Positions 7,831 to 15,398 of a stretch of DNA of 22,183 bases are shown piece by piece. How positions within the stretch are numbered: position 1 is the stretch's first letter; each line of letters opens with the position of its first letter. The stretch is from assembly GCF_040289685.1 (NCBI RefSeq), contig NZ_PSLQ01000062.1, positions 1 to 22,183 of the forward strand, in the 5' to 3' direction. The translations under genes were made by a program, and so were the position numbers. Source of the stretch: Pyrinomonas sp040289685. GTDB taxonomy: Bacteria > Acidobacteriota > Blastocatellia > Pyrinomonadales > Pyrinomonadaceae. The notes below the pieces were generated by a model. It searched no databases, had not been told where the DNA came from, and was given only the letters and a program-made list of their open reading frames with translations.

Positions 7831-7869
7831 GACGTCGCAGCTCGAAGTTGGCAAGTGCAGAGAAGAGAT

Positions 7870-9807
7870 ATGCAAGAGCAAGACAGAAAAAAGGGGTTCG
7901 ACATCGGCGAACGGTTGGAGCAATTGCGACGCGAGCGCGAAGCTCTGCGGTGGGAAGGGACGTTTCGCGACTACTTCGAACTGGTCGTGCAAAATCCGAA
8001 GCTCGCGCAATTATCGCACGCGCGCATCAACGAGATGATTCATGCGGCGGGTGTGGAGAAGATCCACGAAGGAACCCGCGACGAAATCATACGCTATAAC
8101 TTCTTCGCTTCGGAGCTTTTCGGCATCGAGGAGTCGATCCAGAAGATCGTCGAATACTTCAAATCCGCCGCGCAGCGCCTTGAAGTGCGAAAGCGCATCC
8201 TGCTGTTGATGGGGCCTGTCGGCGGCGGCAAATCGACCATCGTCAACATGCTCAAGCGCGGGCTGGAAGAGTGGACGCGCACCGAGCAAGGCGCCGTTTA
8301 CGCAATCAAGGATTGCCCGATGCACGAAGAGCCGCTCCACTTGATCCCGCATGAGTTGCGCCCCGAGATCGAAAAACACTACGGCATCTACATTGAAGGC
8401 GATCTGTGTCCGCAGTGTCGTTACATGCTTGAGCACGTTTATCATGGGCGGCATGAAGACATGCGCGTGCATCGCATCGTCTTTTCGGAGAAGGACCGCA
8501 TCGGCATCGGTACTTTCGCTCCATCCGATCCGAAGAGCCAAGATATCACGGAGCTTACCGGCTCAATCGATCTTTCGACCATCGGCGAAGTGGGCGTTGA
8601 GTCCGACCCGCGCGCTTATCGCTTCGACGGCGAATTGAACATCGCCAATCGCGGCATCATGGAATTCATCGAGATGCTCAAGTGCGATGAGAAGTTCCTT
8701 TACAGCCTGTTGACCTTGTCGCAAGAGCAATCGATCAAGACTGGCCGTTTTGCGATGATCTATGCCGACGAAGTGATCATCTCGCACACCAACGAAAACG
8801 AGTACATCGCTTTCACGGGCAACAGGAAGTCCGAAGCGTTGCAAGACCGCATCATTTTGGTGCGCGTCCCCTACAACTTGCGCGTGTCGCAAGAAGAGCG
8901 CATCTACGACAAGCTGCTCAAACAATCGGAAGCGCTTCGCAGCGTCCACATCGCTCCTTACACGCTGAAGGTCGCGGCGATGTTCGCCGTCATGACGCGC
9001 CTTGAGGAGCCGAAGCGCGCCAACGTCGATCTCGTCAAGAAGATGAAGCTCTACGACGGCGAAGAGGTCGAAGGCTACAAGTCGAAGGACGTGCGCGAAC
9101 TCAAGGAAGAGGCTGAGCGTGAAGGCATGGATGGCATCAGCCCGCGTTACATCATCAATCGGCTCTCGTCAGCGTTGGTGCGCGATGGCGTCACCTGCTT
9201 GACGCCGATCGATGCGCTGCGCGCGATCAAGGATGGGTTTGATACGCACACCGGGATCACGTCCGAACAGCGCGAGCGTTACCTGAATCTGATCAGTTTG
9301 GCGCGCAAGGAGTATGACGAAATCGCCAAGGTCGAAGTGCAACGCGCGTTCGTCTACTCGTTCGAGGAGATGGCGCGCACCCTGTGCAACAACTACCTCG
9401 ACAACGTCGAGGCTTATTGCAACAAAGAGAAGATCAAGGATCCGATCACCGAAGAAGAGATGGAGCCCGATGAGCAATTGATGCGCTCCATCGAAGAGCA
9501 GATCGGAATCACCGAAAACGCGAAGAACACCTTCCGGCAGGAGATCTTGATTCGCATCTCTTCCTACGCCCGCAAGGGCAAAGCCTTTGACTACGCTTCG
9601 CACGAGCGCCTAAAGGAAGCGATCGAAAAGAAGATCTTCGCCGACTTGAAGGACGTGGTGAAGATCACCACTTCGACCAAGACGCCCGATCCCGATCAGT
9701 TGCGGCGCATCAACGAGGTGATCGACCGGCTCATTCGCGAGCACGGCTACTGCCCGGTCTGCGCCAACGAACTGCTCAACTACGTCGGCACGTTGCTGTC
9801 GCGTTGA
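7870..9807 (+). CDS. prkA: PrkA family serine protein kinase (AAA+)
   Basis: A 645-residue PrkA/YeaG (family 630-645): an AAA+ ATPase fused to a C-terminal PrkA domain, reported to have Ser/Thr kinase and protease activity and to act in sporulation (Bacillus) or stress and starvation (E. coli YeaG). The P-loop GPVGGGKST is at 115-123. DCPMHEEPLHLIP at about 148-160 and DLCPQC (Cys180, Cys183) are family marks. NIANRGIMEFIEMLKCDEKF is the conserved AAA segment. Another CxxC, CPVC at 628-631, lies near the C-terminus. ATG 7870 fits the family length and has GAGAAGAG upstream; an upstream in-frame ATG at 7771 would add 33 residues translated through the leader hairpin. It heads the prkA-yhbH-spoVR module. 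Confidence 0.95.
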   Translation: MQEQDRKKGFDIGERLEQLRREREALRWEGTFRDYFELVVQNPKLAQLSHARINEMIHAAGVEKIHEGTRDEIIRYNFFASELFGIEESIQKIVEYFKSAAQRLEVRKRILLLMGPVGGGKSTIVNMLKRGLEEWTRTEQGAVYAIKDCPMHEEPLHLIPHELRPEIEKHYGIYIEGDLCPQCRYMLEHVYHGRHEDMRVHRIVFSEKDRIGIGTFAPSDPKSQDITELTGSIDLSTIGEVGVESDPRAYRFDGELNIANRGIMEFIEMLKCDEKFLYSLLTLSQEQSIKTGRFAMIYADEVIISHTNENEYIAFTGNRKSEALQDRIILVRVPYNLRVSQEERIYDKLLKQSEALRSVHIAPYTLKVAAMFAVMTRLEEPKRANVDLVKKMKLYDGEEVEGYKSKDVRELKEEAEREGMDGISPRYIINRLSSALVRDGVTCLTPIDALRAIKDGFDTHTGITSEQRERYLNLISLARKEYDEIAKVEVQRAFVYSFEEMARTLCNNYLDNVEAYCNKEKIKDPITEEEMEPDEQLMRSIEEQIGITENAKNTFRQEILIRISSYARKGKAFDYASHERLKEAIEKKIFADLKDVVKITTSTKTPDPDQLRRINEVIDRLIREHGYCPVCANELLNYVGTLLSR

Positions 9808-9860
9808 CGAACGACGGCGGCTCGACTGCGCGCTGCGATCAAACTCTTCGGAAAAGAAAG

Positions 9861-9881
9861 CCCCTCGCGCGGAGCGAGGGG
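9861..9881 (+). other. Hairpin after prkA
   Basis: CCCCTCGC 9861-9868 pairs perfectly with GCGAGGGG 9874-9881 around a 5-nt loop. On the plus strand the following bases (GGCGATTCTT) are only weakly T-rich, so it may be a partial terminator or an mRNA-processing or stability element between prkA and yhbH. On the minus strand a pyrimidine-rich stretch follows, but no minus-strand gene needs it. Confidence 0.45.
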
Positions 9882-9924
9882 GGCGATTCTTGATGGGCGA
9901 CGCAAGCGGGGAAAGAGACGGCGC

Positions 9925-10014
9925 GGGTTCGATGGGCGGAGCGTTCGAGTGTGGAGCGAAGCGATCCCTTGAAGATCGAACCCTTATCGCTGAAGCTTAG
10001 CTCTTAGGTCGATC
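9925..10014 (+). promoter_or_regulatory. Mutually exclusive pairings upstream of yhbH
   Basis: The segment ATCGAACCC at 9975-9983 can pair perfectly with the upstream GGGTTCGAT at 9925-9933. Alternatively it can pair (GATCGAACC, one bulge) with the downstream GGTCGATC at 10007-10014. The two folds exclude each other, as in an attenuator or switch. No ligand or protein site is identifiable. Confidence 0.3.
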
Positions 10015-10072
10015 CTTCGACTCATCTTCGCGCTTTGAAGAGCGGATCACTTTCGGCCACCGGTGAAACGCT

Positions 10073-12022
10073 ATGATGATTCAACGCAACGACTGGTCGC
10101 TACAACGCAAGGGCATCATCGATCAAGAGCGGCACAAGGAGCGCGTGCGTGAGGCGATTCGCCAGAACTTGGGTTCGATCGTCTCTAACGAAGCGATCAT
10201 CCTTTCCGACGGGAAGAAGACCGTCAAAGTGCCTATCCGCTCGCTTGAAGAGTACAAGTTCCGCTTCGATCATCGTAAACGTCGCCACGTCGGACAGGGC
10301 GATGGCAACACGCAAGTGGGCGACGTCATCGCCCGCGAAGGGCAGGGCGGCCCCGGAGCGGGGAGCGGACAGGCCGGGGGCGAAGGCGGCAGCGAGTACT
10401 ACGAAGCGGAAGTCGACATCGACGAGATCGCGGCGCTCATCTTCGAAGACCTGCAACTCCCCTTTCTCGAAGACAAAGCCAAACGCGCCGTGCCTTCGAA
10501 GACCACGCGCTTTACCGAGATCCGTCGCACGGGCGTCATGGCCAATCTCGACAAGCGGCGCATGATCCTTGAAAACATCCGCCGCAACGCGCGCGAGCGC
10601 GGCGTGCCGCGCTTCGGCAACGTCAAGAAGGAGGACTTGCGTTTCAAGACGTGGGAGGAAGAACAGCGTTATGAGTCAAACGCCGTCGTCATCGCCATGA
10701 TGGACGTCTCGGGCTGCCTTACAGCCGGACATCTGATCGAGATGGCCGACGGTTCCTGCAAAGATATCTGCGAAATCGAGGTCGGAGATGAAGTGGCCTG
10801 CATTGATCTGGGGAATCATGAAAAGGTCGCTTCCGTTGTGACGAAGACGTTCACCAAACGAGTCGCGCGGACGTTCATCATCGAAACGGAGGACACAACG
10901 CTCCGCGCCACTCCGGCCCACGTCTTCTTTGTGTACGACGAGCCGCGCGACCGCATCACCGAAAAACGGACCGATGAATTGGTGGAAGGAGACGCCCTTC
11001 TCCTCGCAGATGCTTGGAGGCGAAGGGCGAAGAGAGGGAAGCCGACGATCGCTGCGATTGGAAACGACCTCTCCTACACGCCCTTCAGCTACGATGAAGC
11101 CGCCATTGGCTTCTACGAGCAGATCGGGTCCGGTCGCGCGGGGAAGGACAAAAAGCTTGAGGGGCTGGTCTCTCGCCGAAGCGACGCAAGCGTTGCTGCG
11201 CGAAGCGAGTCTTTCGTGCTGTTTGACTGGTGGGAGCGATTCGCACCTTTACGCTGTTCGACGCGCACGTGCGGTGACCAGCGCATGAGTGCTTTTGCCT
11301 GGCCTTTCGCTGAGCGACAAACGGTTGCGCGCGATCCCGGAATCGCCGTTGGTGCGCTCCGGGCGGTTCGAGATGCGATGGGCGATCGAGCCATTGTGTC
11401 GCGCGTCAAGAAGATCGAACTTTGTGAGGAGCCAGTGCAGGTTTATGATTGCGAGGTCGCGCGCCATCACAACTACATCGTTGATGGCATTTTGAGCCAC
11501 AACAGCATGGGTGAGTTCAAGAAATACATCGCGCGTTCGTTCTATTTCTGGATGGTGCGCTTCCTGCGCACGAAATACGACAATGTCGATATCGTCTTCA
11601 TCTCGCATCACACGGAGGCGCGCGAGGTGACCGAAGAACAATTCTTCACGCAGGGCGAATCGGGCGGAACAGTGGTCTCTTCGGCCTACCGTTTGGCGCT
11701 CGACATCATCAAAGAGCGTTACAGCCCGCGCGATTGGAATATCTACCCGTTTCACTTCTCCGATGGCGACAACTACTATTCAGACAACGAAGAGGCCGTG
11801 CGGTTGGCCGATGAGTTGATCGAAACGTGCAATCTGTTCGGTTACGGCGAGATCGGCGAAGAAGGCGCTGCCGGTTACCGGCGTTCGTCCGGGGCGCTGT
11901 TGTCGATCTTCAACGACCGGCTGAAGAACAAAGAGCATTTCATCGGCGTGCGCATAGACGAAAAAGAGGACGTCTATCCGGCGCTTCGGCAATTCTTCGG
12001 ACGGCGCGGGATGGAAATCTAG
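10073..12022 (+). CDS. yhbH: YhbH/YeaH family DUF444 protein with in-frame intein
   Basis: A 649-residue precursor. Without the intein the host is 386 residues, close to Bacillus YhbH (about 390). The family (DUF444) has a charged N-terminus and a C-terminal von Willebrand A-like domain, and works with PrkA in stress and sporulation. Host segments are residues 1-214 (FRFDHRKRRHVGQGDG, a Gly-rich linker at 87-107, then VVIAMMDVSG) and 478-649 (SMGEFKKYIARSFYFWMVRF, TQGESGGTVVSSAY, NIYPFHFSDGDNYYSDNEEA). An intein occupies 215-477 and splits the MIDAS motif DVSG/S. Start: ATG 10073 or the next ATG at 10076, preceded by a weak GGTGA. It is 265 nt after prkA. The host has one Cys, the intein eight. 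The family assignment is firm; its biochemical activity is not known to me. Confidence 0.95.
   Translation: MMIQRNDWSLQRKGIIDQERHKERVREAIRQNLGSIVSNEAIILSDGKKTVKVPIRSLEEYKFRFDHRKRRHVGQGDGNTQVGDVIAREGQGGPGAGSGQAGGEGGSEYYEAEVDIDEIAALIFEDLQLPFLEDKAKRAVPSKTTRFTEIRRTGVMANLDKRRMILENIRRNARERGVPRFGNVKKEDLRFKTWEEEQRYESNAVVIAMMDVSGCLTAGHLIEMADGSCKDICEIEVGDEVACIDLGNHEKVASVVTKTFTKRVARTFIIETEDTTLRATPAHVFFVYDEPRDRITEKRTDELVEGDALLLADAWRRRAKRGKPTIAAIGNDLSYTPFSYDEAAIGFYEQIGSGRAGKDKKLEGLVSRRSDASVAARSESFVLFDWWERFAPLRCSTRTCGDQRMSAFAWPFAERQTVARDPGIAVGALRAVRDAMGDRAIVSRVKKIELCEEPVQVYDCEVARHHNYIVDGILSHNSMGEFKKYIARSFYFWMVRFLRTKYDNVDIVFISHHTEAREVTEEQFFTQGESGGTVVSSAYRLALDIIKERYSPRDWNIYPFHFSDGDNYYSDNEEAVRLADELIETCNLFGYGEIGEEGAAGYRRSSGALLSIFNDRLKNKEHFIGVRIDEKEDVYPALRQFFGRRGMEI
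10715..11503 (+). mobile_element. Mini-intein in YhbH at the MIDAS motif
   Basis: A 263-residue intein (precursor residues 215-477) begins CLTAGHLIEMADG (block A, Cys1). It has block B ATPAHVFFV (TxxH: Thr280, His283). It ends VYDCEVARHHNYIVDGILSHN (blocks F and G, His476-Asn477), with Ser478 as the +1 residue. These are the residues required for class 1 splicing. Joining the flanks gives MDVSG-SMGEF, which matches uninterrupted YhbH. The middle (about 310-445) has no LAGLIDADG, HNH or GIY-YIG motif, so it is a mini-intein or carries a degenerate linker. It contains eight Cys: 215, 229, 233, 243, 395, 400, 451 and 460. Confidence 0.93.
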
Positions 12023-12156
12023 CTGTCTCTGCGTCGTGGCTGACAAACGAAAAGCCAGCAAGCGAATGGGAATCTGAACGCTTTAGTCAGCCGAAATCAG
12101 CCGACGTCGGCGCAACTGGCCAACCTCCCACGCTCGGGCAATTGCGATCGCGCTGA

Positions 12157-12443
12157 GATGTCCGCGTCCGTCCACTGGCTCGATTCGGGTTCCTCTGCAA
12201 CCTGCCCCCTTTCGAGCCTGTCGGCGACTCGCAGTATGATTCCGGCTCGATCAGCGTGGTCCGGCGGTTCGATCGTGGGCTGGCTTTCAACGCGGCCTGT
12301 TAAATCAGAGGATAGAAACCATCAGCGGCGTCAGCCCGTCGAATACGGCCTTCATCAACGTCAACAGCCCGTTCTTCAATAACTACAGCATCGGCGACTT
12401 CGGAGGACGTGTCATTCAGCTTCGAGCGAAAATCCTCTTCTAA
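12157..12443 (+). pseudogene. Remnant of an Oar-like TonB-dependent receptor
   Basis: Two decayed pieces are readable. Frame A (12157-12303) translates to a stretch including GDSQYDSGSISVVRRF and DRGLAFNAAC and then stops. This resembles the barrel-strand pattern 'YdSlqlsv.rRFsrGLaf.a.Y' of TonB-dependent/Oar receptors. Frame B (12300-12443) reads NTAFINVNSPFFNNY then GGRVIQLRAKILF-stop, a typical outer-membrane C-terminus ending in Phe. The two pieces are in different frames, and the long segment normally between them is missing, so the gene has both an internal deletion and a frameshift. In-frame TGA at 12154 precedes frame A. A terminator follows at 12467. No active receptor can be made. 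Confidence 0.55.
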
Positions 12444-12466
12444 GATTTACCGTGCGACGCTTCTTT

Positions 12467-12508
12467 GCGGGAGGGCTTGCTCGTCATGAGCCCCTCCCGC
12501 ATTCTTTT
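12467..12508 (+). terminator. Rho-independent terminator between the receptor remnant and spoVR
   Basis: GCGGGAGGG at 12467-12475 pairs perfectly with CCCTCCCGC at 12492-12500, followed by ATTCTTTTG. It is most simply the old terminator of the TonB-receptor remnant. If active, it would stop read-through from yhbH, so spoVR would need a promoter in 12509-12690; I see no convincing one there. Confidence 0.65.
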
Positions 12509-12695
12509 GCCGCTTGGAAGTCGCAAAGAGCGATCAGCGGTATGGCGGGCTGCTCCTTGCGAGTCCCTCGTACGTTCTTTGGTCGCTGGCATCTTTGGTT
12601 CTGTCCCATTTCTTGCAAGGCCAAACGCCTTCTTGCGTCAGAACGAGGCTCCCGATCGCCTTGCAGTTGATCGAACTTGGGGGGAGAATACCCAT

Positions 12696-15308
12696 ATGAA
12701 CGACCGTGAGATCAAAGAGCTCGAAAAAGCGCTCGAACAGATTTGGGACGTTGCCATCCGGTTCGGTCTCGATCCGTTTCCAACCCATTTCGAGATCGTG
12801 CCCGCGACCGTGATGTACGAGATCGGCTCTTATGCGCTGCCCGGAAGATACTCGCATTGGACCTTCGGCAAGGCGTATCAGCGCATGAAGACGATGTATG
12901 ACTTCGGTCTATCGAAGATCTACGAGGTCGTCATCAACACCAACCCGTCATACGGTTTCTTGCTCGAGACCAACAGCCTCATTCAGAACAAGCTCGTCAT
13001 GGCCCATGTGCTCGGCCACACGGACTTCTTCAAGAACAACGTCTACTTTTCGAAGACCAACCGCCGCATGGTCGAAACCGCTTCGACCCATGCAGCGCGC
13101 ATGGCCGAGTACGAGTTCAAATATGGTCGCAAAACGGTCGAAAAGTTCCTCGATGCCGTGCTTTCCATCGAGGAGCACATCGATCCCGATTTCTTCATCC
13201 GGCGCGAAGACGAGGAATGGGTAGCGAAGCGTCGCATCCCGTCCAGAAAGGTCGAGGGTCGCTACGATGATCTTCTCGGGCCGCGCGAAATCAACGCCGA
13301 AGAGGAGAAGCCCCGCGGCGAGCGGCTGCCGGAAAAAGATCTGGTCTATTACATCATGAAGAATTCGCCCATCCTCGAAGATTGGCAGCGCGACGTCATG
13401 GCGATGATCCACGAAGAGATGGAGTATTTCGTCCCGCAAATGCAGACCAAGATCATGAACGAGGGTTGGGCATGCTTGACCGCAGACGCGCTGCTGCTGA
13501 CGGAGAAAGGCTTCATCCGATTCGATCAACTCTACGAGGCAGGCGAGAAGATCGGCGTCGCCGCAGGCCGAAAGAACCAAGCGTTCAGGATCAAAGAGTT
13601 TCATAAAGAGCGGCAAGCGCCGACGGTTCGCATTCGCACTCGGCGCGGACTCACCATCGAAGGCGCGCGCAAACATCGCGTGCTTCTGGCCGATGGCGCA
13701 TGGGCGTATCTGGAAGACTTGAAGCTCGGGGACCGCGTTCACATCGAAAAGGGCGCGAACCTTTGGCCCACGGAGCGGCAGAGGATCGACTACTTTCGGG
13801 CGGAGCCGGACGCGACGCTTCAAGCGGTCGCGGCGGTTGCGGGCGCGCCCGTGTGGACCGTATTGCGTCATCTGCGCGGACGACGAACCTCGAACGGGGC
13901 ACAGATCAATGCAGCGATTCGCGTCGCTTCGTACGGACCTGCGAGAGGCGGTGGGGAAACGCTAGCGCGCTCGGCTTTGCGCGCTCCCGAAGTCTTAGAT
14001 GAAGACCTCGCGTGGTTGCTCGGATACTTCGTCGGCGACGGCGATCGCACGAAATCGGGGATCTGTTTGACCTGCGGCGATGCCGAATGCGCGCGCGAGC
14101 TTGCCGAGGGGATCGAAAAATTTTTTGGCCTGCGCGCGTTTATGCGCTGGGAAGCGACCGAACGAGGCGGGCGTTGGCGCATCGTCGTTTATTCGCGCGA
14201 ACTCTGGGGATTTCTCGCCGCCTTGGGAATCGATCTTTCGGACGAAGCGCCGCGCAAAAGAGTGCCGGATATCATCTTGCGCTCGCCCAAGCAGGTCGTC
14301 TCCGCATTCTTGCGCGGTTGTTTCGACGCTGCCGCGTGCGTTGGTCCATCGGGCATCGAGCTTTCATCTTCGAGCGAGGAGCTTATTCGCGCGGTGCAGA
14401 TCGTTCTGCTCAACTACGGCATCCTTTCGACTCAACGTCCGCAGCGGGACGGCGGCGCGCATCTCGACATCACAGGGCGTTCGGCCCAACTCTTTCTCGA
14501 CGAGATCGGCTTCAAGCTCGCGCCGAAACAAGAGGCGTTGCGCCGATACGTCGAAAGCCATCGTTGTTTCGAGAAAGAAGATGAGGCGGATGAGATCATC
14601 GCCATCGAATATGGTTGTGCCGATGTTTATGACATCACGGTTGGCGTGGCGCACGCTTATGTGGCTAATGGTCTTCTCCACCATAACTCGTTTTGGCATG
14701 CGCGCATCATGCGCGAGCTGGATTTGACGGACGAAGAGTCGATCGAATTTGCCGAGCTTCATGCAAGCGTCGTCTCGCCGCACAAGGGACAGCTCAATCC
14801 CTACTATCTCGGTTACAAGATCTTCGAGGATATCGAGCGTCGGTGGGACAACCCAACCAAAGAGGAGCAGGAAGAGTTTGGGCGACGTCCCGGTCAAGGA
14901 CGCGAGAAGATCTTCGAGGTGCGCGAGTTGGAGAACGACGTCTCCTTCTTGCGCAACTATCTGACCGAAGAGTTGTGCGAGGAGTTGGACCTGTTCGTTT
15001 ACGAATTGGTCGATGATGAAGAGTGGCGCGTCACCGAAAAGCGCTGGGAGCGCGTGCGCGATCAACTGGTCGCCAACATGACCAACTTCGGTTTCCCCTA
15101 CATCGTCGTCGCCGACGGCGACTACAACCGCAACCGCGAACTCTATCTGCTGCACAGGTACGAGGGCGCGGAACTCGATCTGAACTACGCGCGCAAAGTC
15201 TTGGAACACGTCTACACTTTGTGGGGGAGGCCGGTCCACCTCGAAACAGTGGTCGATGGTGAAAAGATCGTGATGCACTACGACGGCGAGGAGCACGACG
15301 AGGATTGA
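12696..15308 (+). CDS. spoVR: SpoVR family protein with in-frame intein
   Basis: An 870-residue precursor. The host without the intein is 465 residues, matching Bacillus SpoVR (about 468) and YcgB. SpoVR takes part in spore cortex formation in Bacillus and is linked to PrkA/YhbH elsewhere; its reaction is not established. The N-terminal host part has LEQIWDVAIRFGLDPFPTHF, YALPGRYSHWTFGKAYQRMK, VMAHVLGHTDFFKNN and KIMNEGWA. The C-terminal host part starts SFWHARIMRELDLT and has SVVSPHKGQLNPYYLGYKIF. An intein separates GWA from SFWH. ATG 12696 is preceded by GGGGGGAGA at 12679-12687 and fits the family; the frame stays open to 12465, but those 77 residues are unconserved and begin in a terminator. 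The host has a single Cys. It lies 673 nt after yhbH, split off by the receptor remnant. Confidence 0.95.
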   Translation: MNDREIKELEKALEQIWDVAIRFGLDPFPTHFEIVPATVMYEIGSYALPGRYSHWTFGKAYQRMKTMYDFGLSKIYEVVINTNPSYGFLLETNSLIQNKLVMAHVLGHTDFFKNNVYFSKTNRRMVETASTHAARMAEYEFKYGRKTVEKFLDAVLSIEEHIDPDFFIRREDEEWVAKRRIPSRKVEGRYDDLLGPREINAEEEKPRGERLPEKDLVYYIMKNSPILEDWQRDVMAMIHEEMEYFVPQMQTKIMNEGWACLTADALLLTEKGFIRFDQLYEAGEKIGVAAGRKNQAFRIKEFHKERQAPTVRIRTRRGLTIEGARKHRVLLADGAWAYLEDLKLGDRVHIEKGANLWPTERQRIDYFRAEPDATLQAVAAVAGAPVWTVLRHLRGRRTSNGAQINAAIRVASYGPARGGGETLARSALRAPEVLDEDLAWLLGYFVGDGDRTKSGICLTCGDAECARELAEGIEKFFGLRAFMRWEATERGGRWRIVVYSRELWGFLAALGIDLSDEAPRKRVPDIILRSPKQVVSAFLRGCFDAAACVGPSGIELSSSSEELIRAVQIVLLNYGILSTQRPQRDGGAHLDITGRSAQLFLDEIGFKLAPKQEALRRYVESHRCFEKEDEADEIIAIEYGCADVYDITVGVAHAYVANGLLHHNSFWHARIMRELDLTDEESIEFAELHASVVSPHKGQLNPYYLGYKIFEDIERRWDNPTKEEQEEFGRRPGQGREKIFEVRELENDVSFLRNYLTEELCEELDLFVYELVDDEEWRVTEKRWERVRDQLVANMTNFGFPYIVVADGDYNRNRELYLLHRYEGAELDLNYARKVLEHVYTLWGRPVHLETVVDGEKIVMHYDGEEHDED
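13473..14687 (+). mobile_element. LAGLIDADG intein in SpoVR, endonuclease probably dead
   Basis: A 405-residue intein. It starts CLTADALLLTEKGF (block A). Block B is GARKHRVLL, with His but with Ala where Thr is usual. It ends VYDITVGVAHAYVANGLLHHN (blocks F and G), with Ser as +1. Splicing would restore NEGWA-SFWH, conserved in SpoVR. Within it, LLGYFVGDG (catalytic Asp present) is LAGLIDADG motif 1. FLRGCFDAAA is motif 2, where the usual D-A-D-G has become D-A-A-A, so the second catalytic acid is lost. Ahead of motif 1, TLQAVAAVAGAPVWTVLRHL looks like a helix-turn-helix. Eight Cys are present, including CxxCxxxxC (534-542 of the frame opened at 12465). Confidence 0.93.
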
Positions 15309-15359
15309 TCGGGAAGGCGTACCGCTTCGCGGAGCAGCGTCGAAAGTTTCAAGCCCCGC

Positions 15360-15398
15360 AGCCGCCCCGCTGAATGTTAAATCAGGATGGCGGCTTTT
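15360..15398 (+). terminator. Terminator after spoVR, overlapping the cheW 3' end
   Basis: AGCCGCC at 15360-15366 pairs with GGCGGCT at 15389-15395, followed by TTTT (counting the last stem T). The loop is long (22 nt) and includes the cheW stop codon, so the convergent genes share it. It is oriented for spoVR. Confidence 0.5.

Noticed and set aside
7771..7869. Upstream start for prkA
   Set aside because: The 33 added residues are not PrkA-like and would be translated through the 7802-7830 hairpin; ATG 7870 fits the family length.
12465..12695. N-terminal extension of spoVR (start at 12465)
   Set aside because: It begins beside a terminator stem and encodes unconserved residues. GGGGGGAGA before ATG 12696 and the family N-terminus fix the later start.
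12948..13871. Minus-strand open frame over the SpoVR/intein junction (307 codons), and a similar one at 14364-15296
   Set aside because: Both are mirror frames of spoVR without family similarity or initiation signals.
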